Shown: positions 36,094 to 41,624 of the stretch, one piece after another | Position numbering within the stretch: position 1 is the stretch's first letter | Layout of the letters: each line of letters opens with the position of its first letter | NCBI GenBank assembly: GCA_016784545.1 | Contig: JADHUM010000032.1 | Location: forward strand, 1-41,624 | Origin: Candidatus Neomarinimicrobiota bacterium | Lineage (GTDB): Bacteria; Fidelibacterota; UBA8477; JABMPR01 | Direction of reading: 5' to 3' | DNA length: 41,624 nucleotides | Program-made: the position numbers and the translations under genes | The notes under the pieces: generated by a model | Told to the model about the DNA's origin: nothing | Databases searched by the model: none | The model's input: only the letters and a program-made list of their open reading frames with translations

Positions 36094-36588
36094 TTACTTA
36101 TTATACTTTTCCTGAATCTTAAGGTCTTTTTCCAACACAGCATCTCGCATTTCGATTCTGTGTGCTTCCAGCTTGCGACCAATTTCTGGATACTTGACGG
36201 CTAGAATCTGGGCAGCTAATAATACTGCATTGTCACTGGCATTGATACCCACCGTAGCCACTGGAATGCCACCAGGCATCTGAACAATTGAGTACAAAGC
36301 GTCTACACCGTCCAGACTGGCCCTGATAGGCAAGCCGATGACAGGTTTTATGGTCTGAGCAGCTATTACACCTGGAAGATGGGCTGCCTTCCCGGCTCCT
36401 GCTATGACCAGCTCTATACCCAGCTTGTCGAAACTCTTGATATAGGCTTCCACGGCTTCGTGGGTTCTGTGAGCGGATAAAATCCTTAGCTCAAATTCCA
36501 AACCCAGTTTCTCAATAATTTTGAATCCTTTATCCAGTACTGGGAGATCACTATCACTTCCCAGAATAATTGCGATTTTTTTAGCCAA
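36094..36588 (-). CDS. purE: N5-carboxyaminoimidazole ribonucleotide mutase
   Basis: Moves the carboxyl group on the imidazole ring to give CAIR. GSDSD, SAHRTHEAV, AGAGKAAHLPG and MPGGIPVATV mark PurE. The AAHLPG form is that of class I enzymes, which need PurK to make their substrate, but purK is not in the window. The usual glycine before AAHLPG is lysine here. TTG start with AGGAG 9 bases upstream gives 164 residues. It begins 20 bases after pyrI, joining the pyrimidine and purine parts of the run. Confidence 0.96.
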   Translation of the reverse strand: MAKKIAIILGSDSDLPVLDKGFKIIEKLGLEFELRILSAHRTHEAVEAYIKSFDKLGIELVIAGAGKAAHLPGVIAAQTIKPVIGLPIRASLDGVDALYSIVQMPGGIPVATVGINASDNAVLLAAQILAVKYPEIGRKLEAHRIEMRDAVLEKDLKIQEKYNK

Positions 36589-36608
36589 TTTATTGTTCTC
36601 CTACTTTA

Positions 36609-37055
36609 TTATATATGAATCATCTCGTCGGCGGTGAAAACACGTTCACAATACTGACAAGCAAGATCTCGACTTGCGCTGTCCTTCAGATTAAAGATAG
36701 TCGTCATGGGTTCAGCATTGGTTATGCATTTGGGATTTGGACAGGACACCAATCCCTCTATGCGCTCCGGAATCTCAACTCTTGATTTCTGTGCCACCTT
36801 AAAGTCTCTGATAATACTAACTTTAGCAGCAGGAGCGACAAGGGCAATACTGTTGACTTCATTCTGAGTCAGTTCACGCCCTTCAATTTTGATGATATCC
36901 TTCTTTTTCATGACCTTGCTGGAAAAATTCATACCCATCATGACAACATCTGTTGCCCTGGGTTTTAGAATAGCCAACACACGTTGGACCCGTCCTGCAG
37001 GGATATGATCGATAACCGTACCATTTTTGATGGGATCTACTTTTAATTCCTTCAT
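36609..37055 (-). CDS. pyrI: aspartate carbamoyltransferase regulatory subunit
   Basis: Binds nucleotides and controls PyrB, as in enteric bacteria (CTP inhibits, ATP activates). IKNGTVIDHIPAGRV is the nucleotide-binding start. The zinc site has CPNPKC followed by CQYC about 30 residues later. 148 residues, normal. The start overlaps the pyrB stop (TAATG), with GGGGAGG as ribosome site. Its presence suggests a dodecameric, feedback-controlled enzyme. Confidence 0.97.
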   Translation of the reverse strand: MKELKVDPIKNGTVIDHIPAGRVQRVLAILKPRATDVVMMGMNFSSKVMKKKDIIKIEGRELTQNEVNSIALVAPAAKVSIIRDFKVAQKSRVEIPERIEGLVSCPNPKCITNAEPMTTIFNLKDSASRDLACQYCERVFTADEMIHI

Positions 37056-37960
37056 TATTTAGCCTCCCCTAAAAGAGTGGCTAGAATGGCCTGTCGCATG
37101 TAGACTCCATTTTCTGCCTGGTCAAAATAGTAGGCATATTTCGTCGTATCCACATCTGTAGTGATTTCATTCACCCTGGGCAATGGATGCATGACTTTCA
37201 TATTGTCTTTTGCATTTTTGAGTAAATCTGCAGTAATGATATATGCATTTTTCACCTTTTCATATTCTTCACGATCTGGGAAACGTTCTCTCTGGATGCG
37301 GGTGACATACATGATATCAATATCATTGACAATCTTGTCAAGTTTGGTGGTTTCCTTGAATTGGATTTCCCTCTTCCTGAGGTCATTCAGGATATGAGAT
37401 GGCATCCCCAGAGATTTTGGTGACACAAAATGAAATTCAGGTTTGAATGGCGCCAGGGCATAAGCCAGGGAGTGAACGGTTCTACCGTATTTTAGATCCC
37501 CAACCAAAGCAAGTTTTAAACCTTCCAGAGATCCCTGTGATTTGAGAATGGTATAAAGATCCAGAAGTGACTGAGTTGGATGCTGATTGGCTCCATCCCC
37601 GGCATTGACTACAGGAATGTTGACTTGCTCAGAGACATAGCGAGCTGCCCCTTCCAGAGGATGGCGCATGACAATGATATCTGAATAGCGAGCTATGATT
37701 TTTGCCGTATCTGCCAGGGTCTCACCTTTTTCAACTGATGTACCACTGGTACCGACCATTCCGATGACTTCCCCACCCAACCGTTTCATGGCTGATTCAA
37801 AGGACATTCTGGTTCTGGTTGAAGCCTCGTAAAACACCGCTGCCATGACACGTCGAGATAAATCAATCTGACTGGGGTCTTTTTCAAGACTTGTGGCCAG
37901 CTTTAACAGTTGTAGGGTTTTGTCTGCGCTGAGATCACGCATGGAGATTAGGTGTTTCAT
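37055..37960 (-). CDS. pyrB: aspartate carbamoyltransferase catalytic subunit
   Basis: Joins carbamoyl phosphate and aspartate. The phosphate loop STRTRMSFE, the GDGANQHPTQ motif and HPLPRVNEI are all present. The 301 residues match the class that pairs with PyrI. GGGGA precedes the ATG closely. It is 10 bases after pyrEF and overlaps pyrI by one base. Confidence 0.98.
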   Translation of the reverse strand: MKHLISMRDLSADKTLQLLKLATSLEKDPSQIDLSRRVMAAVFYEASTRTRMSFESAMKRLGGEVIGMVGTSGTSVEKGETLADTAKIIARYSDIIVMRHPLEGAARYVSEQVNIPVVNAGDGANQHPTQSLLDLYTILKSQGSLEGLKLALVGDLKYGRTVHSLAYALAPFKPEFHFVSPKSLGMPSHILNDLRKREIQFKETTKLDKIVNDIDIMYVTRIQRERFPDREEYEKVKNAYIITADLLKNAKDNMKVMHPLPRVNEITTDVDTTKYAYYFDQAENGVYMRQAILATLLGEAK

Positions 37961-37970
37961 TTAGTCCCCT

Positions 37971-39368
37971 TTATTTATTCTTGGATTGAAAGGCAGTCCA
38001 GGCAGCCTCTCGATAACGTTTTGCTTCTGCACCGGGATCGGCACTGGCAACAATCCCTCTGCCAACAATAATGGCATCTGCGCCACCCTCAATTGCATTT
38101 TCTACGGTGAGATATTGTTGTCCTAATCCATCTCCTTTGGTATCCAGATTAACACCAGGCATGAGGAGTAATTGATCCTGAGGAATTTTATTTCTAAAGC
38201 GCTTGATATCTTCAACATTGGCCCCATGACCGATATATCCACTCACACACTCCTTGCGACGTTTGCCGATTTCAAGGACTTGCCTCGTATATGTTTCGGA
38301 GATGAGATTTCCTTTGGCGCTCATGCGAGCGAGTAAAAACCCAGATCTGGGGATATCCAGATCACCAAACAGTCCATCCAGGATGGCTTCACCAGCGATC
38401 ATGTGAACGGTCACATATTCAGCCCATTCTGCAATTTTGTAAACTCCAGAACGAAATTGCTTGCGAACTGTGCTGCCGATATCGGCAAATTTCCGGTCTT
38501 CAAAAATTAGAAAGTCATGTCTTTCAGCAAGAGCCTTTAATCGTGGGACAAAGCTACCGTTGAAATCCTTCATGATATCAACGTGGGTTTTGACCATGAA
38601 GATTTCAGGTCCTGCAGCTTCCAGAATATCAAAGAAAGTTGCTACGTCCTCAACATCCAGTGATAGAATCAGGTTTGATTTTTTTCTCAACATGGCATCC
38701 ATGAGTTTTCTGGTCAAGGGTGCAGTAGTTGCATTCACTCGATCGGCAAATTTCAGAAGCGGCTTATCAACAGGAGTGGAAACAAATTCTCGAACTTTTT
38801 GAGCCAGCGCCGTATTGAGCTTTCCTTCAGCACCTAACACTGAGATCATATCTTCCACAGTAATAATGGAGCTGAGTTTGTATCCTTTAGTGGCCAGAAT
38901 CTCTTCACCATTAAAACTACGATCAATGAGACAAACGAAATCCTTCACCTTAAGGCCGGCATGCTCCATACCTTCGGCAGCCTCAAATTTACTTTCACCT
39001 GTTGTGATGAGATCATCGATGATGAGGCAGGTTTGCCCCGCTTCAAAATGACCTTCAATCAACTTCCCAGTACCGTAAGTCTTTACTTCTTTACGTTGAT
39101 AGACCAGGGGGGTATCCATTTCAACTGATACCTGTGCAGCCAAGGGCAGGGCTGTATATGGAATTCCGGTGATGACATCAAATTTTTTATCTGCCAATTC
39201 TGCTTTTAGCAAAGACACAATATTTTTAATAATAGCGGGATAAGAGATGATGCTTCTTAAATCTATGTAAAAGGGTGAGGTGGCACCTGATTTTAACTTG
39301 AATTCACCAAACTTTAAAGCGCCTATCTTGTGCAGATCCAGGATTAATTGTTTCTTGCCAGTTTCCAC
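37971..39368 (-). CDS. pyrEF: fused orotate phosphoribosyltransferase / OMP decarboxylase (UMP synthase)
   Basis: The last two steps to UMP in one 465-residue chain. Residues 1-200 are the OPRT half: FKLKSGATSPFYIDLR, GIPYTALPLA and the PRPP loop CLIIDDLITTGES (114-126). Residues about 205-465 are the decarboxylase: KTHVDIMKDF, DRKFADIG (291-298, catalytic Lys293 and Asp296), and IIVGRGI near the end. Domain order, the link region and many residues resemble animal and plant UMP synthase, not the separate short bacterial PyrF. GTG start with GGAGAG 7 bases upstream. A 136-base gap with an inverted repeat separates it from pyrK. Confidence 0.96.
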   Translation of the reverse strand: METGKKQLILDLHKIGALKFGEFKLKSGATSPFYIDLRSIISYPAIIKNIVSLLKAELADKKFDVITGIPYTALPLAAQVSVEMDTPLVYQRKEVKTYGTGKLIEGHFEAGQTCLIIDDLITTGESKFEAAEGMEHAGLKVKDFVCLIDRSFNGEEILATKGYKLSSIITVEDMISVLGAEGKLNTALAQKVREFVSTPVDKPLLKFADRVNATTAPLTRKLMDAMLRKKSNLILSLDVEDVATFFDILEAAGPEIFMVKTHVDIMKDFNGSFVPRLKALAERHDFLIFEDRKFADIGSTVRKQFRSGVYKIAEWAEYVTVHMIAGEAILDGLFGDLDIPRSGFLLARMSAKGNLISETYTRQVLEIGKRRKECVSGYIGHGANVEDIKRFRNKIPQDQLLLMPGVNLDTKGDGLGQQYLTVENAIEGGADAIIVGRGIVASADPGAEAKRYREAAWTAFQSKNK

Positions 39369-39406
39369 TATATGCTCTCCATTCGATCGATTAGTTCTTT
39401 ATGAAT

Positions 39407-39490
39407 AACCGCGGAGATAGCAGAAAACGCAAAGAGTGTTAATTGGGTTTCCAATAGATTATCTCTGCGCGCTTCGCGACCTTTGCGGTT
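39407..39490. repeat. imperfect inverted-repeat element between pyrK and pyrEF
   Basis: The ends AACCGC (39407-39412) and GCGGTT (39485-39490) are complementary. The two halves are loose inverted copies of a pattern AACCGC-RRAG-...-CGC-AAAG/AGAG: GGAGATAGCAG and CGCAAAGAG on the left, TTATCTCTGCGCGC and CGACCTTTGC on the right. It resembles widely dispersed non-coding elements rich in CGCAGAG/CGCAAAG words. It lies inside a presumed operon, so its transcript could form a processing hairpin. No ORF or transposase is linked. Confidence 0.65.
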
Positions 39491-39504
39491 AAAATTCAGA
39501 TTCA

Positions 39505-40299
39505 TCATAAGGGTTGTATCCTCCCGGTTTTTCCACGATGGGACACACCAAAGTCATCCAAGCCATCCAATGTCTCATGGTCAACAATGGGGCCTTCCAT
39601 ACACAGGATTAATCCAGTAGGATCCATGACGCAGGAACCACAAATGCCTACACCACATTTCATATAACGTTCAAGATTCACTTCGTATGGCAAGTGATGC
39701 TTTTTTGCAACCGCCGCTGCTGCACTCATCATCTTTTCGGGTCCAGAGATGTAAATCTGATCGAAGGTTTCGTTCTGTAGGACTTTTTCCATCACATCAA
39801 CACTCGTCCCCTCGTGTCCCTTGGAACCATCATCAGTAGCTAAATGAGATTGATGGCAGAGAATCTCAAAGTCCTCAACATAGAGTAAATCGTCAGCTGA
39901 GCGGGCACCATTAATATTGACCAGCCGCTTGACGCCATCCTCTCTAAGCTTTTTTGCCAGGAACCGGAGGGGTGGTGTGGCAAATCCTCCCCCAACCATG
40001 AGGATGTTTCCAGATTGGCGCTTGAAAGATTGTCCGTATGGACCACGGACAGAAACCAGGTCACCTACATCCATCTTAAAGAGTCGCTCTGTAAATGGAC
40101 CTATATTCTTAATGGTCATGGAAAATGAATTTTCATCCACATCCAAAATGGAAAACGGTTTTTCGCCCTGACTAAAAATGGTAAGCATGATAAACTGGCC
40201 AGGCTCAGCATTGAGCGAGCCTTTAAAAGTGAAGGTGCGCAGGGAGGGGTTTTCTTCGCGGATCGCGGCTATGGGTAAGGTTTGACGATCACACTTCAA
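39505..40299 (-). CDS. pyrK: dihydroorotate dehydrogenase electron-transfer subunit
   Basis: Carries electrons from PyrD FMN through a 2Fe-2S cluster and FAD to NAD. The flavin part has PGQFIMLTIF and RGPYGQSF. GGGFATPPLRFLAKKL is in the NAD part. The cluster ligands are in MKCGVGICGSCVMDP with a fourth Cys in LILCMEG. TTG start with AGGA 9 bases upstream. One base separates it from the pyrD stop. The 264 residues fit. Confidence 0.96.
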   Translation of the reverse strand: MKCDRQTLPIAAIREENPSLRTFTFKGSLNAEPGQFIMLTIFSQGEKPFSILDVDENSFSMTIKNIGPFTERLFKMDVGDLVSVRGPYGQSFKRQSGNILMVGGGFATPPLRFLAKKLREDGVKRLVNINGARSADDLLYVEDFEILCHQSHLATDDGSKGHEGTSVDVMEKVLQNETFDQIYISGPEKMMSAAAAVAKKHHLPYEVNLERYMKCGVGICGSCVMDPTGLILCMEGPIVDHETLDGLDDFGVSHRGKTGRIQPL

Positions 40300-40300
40300 G

Positions 40301-41206
40301 TCAATTTTCCTCTAGAATTCCTATGAGGTCAGAAAAGTCGGCATATCCGTGGACCTCCATGAAAGCTTCCATTTCTTCGCGAATAGATTTAAAGACATCC
40401 AGACCATGGTCATACACAGCTGAGCCAACGCCAATGGCAGATGCCCCGGCCATCATCATCTCAATGGCATCCAGACCTGTACTCACACCGCCAGTTCCAA
40501 GAATTGGTATATCAACAACCTTATAGGCATCATGAATTAGTTTAATAGCCAGGGGTTTGATGCATGGACCAGATATCCCCCCGAAATTGTTTCTCAGAAC
40601 AGGACGCCTGGCCACTGCATCGATGACCATGCCATGACCCAGAGTGTTGATCATCGTTAGTCCATCGGCACCAGCATCCTCAGTCAATTTGGCAATGGCG
40701 GAAATATCATTGGCGTTTGGAGATAGTTTTGCCAGAACCGGAATGTTGCTTACGGCTTTCACTGCGGTAACAATCTCTGTAATTTTTTCAGGCATGAGAG
40801 CAAAGGGACGTTTGAATTCATCTTCTACATTGGGACAGGAGAGATTGAGCTCCAGAATATCTGCACTTGAATCGTTCACTGCTTTCGAAAGCGTCACGAA
40901 CTCGCCAGCATTCGCCCCAAAAACACTGACAATAACAACCCCTTCAATGCTCCGATGAAATTTTTCTACTTCTTCTAGTCCCTCGACAATCCCCGGATTG
41001 GTTAGTCCCACTGAATTAATCAGACCGCCATTAAATTCAGCGATAACAGGACCTTCATGTCCAATACGAGGTTCAATACTTAAAGATTTTGTGGTGACCA
41101 TGCCTGCGCCATCACGGAGAACCCGTTGAAGCGAAGAGAAAGAGATACCTAGTATGCCAGATGCGAGGGTGAGGGGGGTCGGAATTTCCTTACCCAGAAA
41201 AAGCAA
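40301..41206 (-). CDS. pyrD: dihydroorotate dehydrogenase, NAD-linked class 1B
   Basis: Oxidises dihydroorotate to orotate. The active-site Cys is in LNLSCPNVED. NGGLINSVGLTNPG, AKLSPNAND and GTGGVSTGLDAIEMM bind substrate and FMN. Cys as base and the adjacent pyrK place it in class 1B (cytosolic, NAD as acceptor). The start is TTG 41206 with AGGATAGGT just before. An in-frame TAG nine bases upstream excludes a longer product. It is the first gene of the leftward pyr-pur run. Confidence 0.97.
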   Translation of the reverse strand: MLFLGKEIPTPLTLASGILGISFSSLQRVLRDGAGMVTTKSLSIEPRIGHEGPVIAEFNGGLINSVGLTNPGIVEGLEEVEKFHRSIEGVVIVSVFGANAGEFVTLSKAVNDSSADILELNLSCPNVEDEFKRPFALMPEKITEIVTAVKAVSNIPVLAKLSPNANDISAIAKLTEDAGADGLTMINTLGHGMVIDAVARRPVLRNNFGGISGPCIKPLAIKLIHDAYKVVDIPILGTGGVSTGLDAIEMMMAGASAIGVGSAVYDHGLDVFKSIREEMEAFMEVHGYADFSDLIGILEEN

Positions 41207-41297
41207 TTCGACCTATCCTGCGAAATATTGGAGACACGGATTTTCTTTGGGAAATTGAAGGGGGTGGTAATGGATTTCGAGCCGTTATCACGCTGTT

Positions 41298-41324
41298 AAA
41301 ATAGAAAATAATTGTCCGAGTCAA
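41298..41324 (-). promoter_or_regulatory. weak candidate promoter of the pyr-pur run
   Basis: On the - strand TTGACT (41324-41319) and TATTTT (41303-41298) are 15 bases apart, shorter than ideal. It would leave a leader of about 85 bases before pyrD. I see no attenuator hairpin or known pyrimidine RNA switch in that leader. The 41207-41485 stretch holds nothing else beyond this and the rightward promoter at 41400. Confidence 0.3.
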
Positions 41325-41399
41325 AGGTCGATTTTTGCTTATTTCAAATTCATTTAATTTTTAAAAAATATCTGGCCATAGTTTCCTCATCAAAATGAT

Positions 41400-41427
41400 T
41401 TGACAGCCCTTATAAGCCGATTATATT
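41400..41427 (+). promoter_or_regulatory. probable promoter of the truncated tRNA-Ala
   Basis: Consensus TTGACA at 41400-41405 and TATATT at 41422-41427 with 16 bases between. Transcription would start near 41434, about 50 bases before the tRNA sequence at 41486. The quality of the promoter suggests that the locus was, or is, an expressed tRNA gene. Confidence 0.5.
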
Positions 41428-41485
41428 GATGATCTCTTTGCCCGGTGGTTGGTGGAAGTGGTAAAGGGATTTTGAAATGTTTAGA

Positions 41486-41523
41486 GGGGCCTTAGCTCAG
41501 TTGGGAGAGCGCTTGACTGGCAG
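41486..41523 (+). pseudogene. 5' part of a tRNA-Ala (anticodon GGC), cut after the anticodon loop
   Basis: GGGGCCT, TA, GCTC/GAGC D arm, CTTGA and loop CTGGCAG (anticodon GGC) reproduce tRNA positions 1-38. It differs from the tRNA-Ala at 186 only in the acceptor end and anticodon arm. The expected TCAAG, T arm and AGG..CC acceptor strand do not follow: the next bases are ATAAGTTCCCG, and no 3' half appears in the remaining 101 bases. It may be a remnant, a split or intron-containing gene whose 3' part lies beyond the window, or an assembly join. Confidence 0.75.
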
Positions 41524-41561
41524 ATAAGTTCCCGTATGGCGCACAACCTTTGTAATTAATT

Positions 41562-41599
41562 GAAGCTCTTTCACAATTGTGGAGGAGCTTCTTTCATTT
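41562..41599 (+). terminator. hairpin after the tRNA fragment, terminator-like
   Basis: GAAGCTCTTTCAC at 41562-41574 pairs with GTGGAGGAGCTTC at 41579-41591 (13 bp with two G-U pairs) around loop AATT. TTTCATTT follows. It would stop transcription coming through the tRNA fragment. Beyond it only about 25 bases remain, with nothing I can identify. Confidence 0.6.
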
Positions 41600-41624
41600 A
41601 TGGTGGCGTCATCCCAAATGGCGT

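Noticed and set aside
41207-41300. Pyrimidine attenuator or riboswitch in the pyrD leader
   Set aside because: I found no terminator hairpin, PyrR-type anti-antiterminator or known aptamer pattern in the short leader.

Overview
The window is a bacterial chromosome segment of about 41.6 kb with moderate, slightly AT-leaning base composition. It is dense with protein genes, many of which use TTG or GTG starts behind recognisable Shine-Dalgarno sequences. It has lipoproteins with lipoboxes, an Amidase_3 cell-wall hydrolase, PlsX, three-subunit PurL/PurQ/PurS, a PyrI-containing aspartate transcarbamylase and a PAS/HisKA_2 sensor kinase. Together these suggest a Gram-negative organism of the FCB/Candidatus Marinimicrobia kind. 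That placement is an inference from gene style and not from a marker gene. No rRNA, CRISPR array, prophage or insertion sequence is visible.

Layout. 1-475: a complete tRNA-Ala(CGC) followed by a perfect 26-bp palindrome. 476-6117 (+): amidase, leucyl aminopeptidase, PlsX, a secreted unknown, and a DUF350-like membrane protein ending in a clear terminator. 6116-10188 (-): ABC-F ATPase, YhbY, an MFS transporter, and a membrane protein with a zinc ribbon. 10354-16871: an unknown Cys-containing protein (+), a UvrC-N-terminal-like GIY-YIG nuclease (-), an SbcD-like phosphoesterase (-), an orphan PAS histidine kinase (-), and an RqcH/NFACT-like protein (+). 16881-18038 (-): HemW.

From 18281 almost everything is nucleotide biosynthesis. 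On the + strand are guaB, purA and purB. On the - strand is a long run transcribed from the right end: pyrD-pyrK-pyrEF-pyrB-pyrI-purE-purC-purS-purQ-purL-purF-purM-purN-purH, mostly with overlapping or near-abutting genes. purD and a Dabb-domain gene lie further downstream. Together they cover most of PRPP to IMP, IMP to AMP, IMP to XMP, and carbamoyl phosphate plus aspartate to UMP. Not in the window: carAB, pyrC, purK and guaA. UMP synthase is a single OPRT-ODCase fusion that closely resembles the eukaryotic enzyme as I remember it. PurC is a long, divergent version.

Between purH and purD lies a foreign-looking cassette of three lipoprotein genes: a His-rich EHGG-repeat lipoprotein, a transglutaminase-like lipoprotein, and a lipoprotein made almost entirely of HxCxxxC repeats. 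The first and third share a C-x3-C-D-x-x-D-H-K motif. This looks like an undescribed surface metal-handling or thiol module and is my main candidate for a new system. The other strong candidates are a duplicated ribosome-binding region before purA, which creates a 12-codon leader ORF and three mutually exclusive stem-loops, and a tRNA-Ala(GGC) gene at the right end that stops exactly after the anticodon loop.
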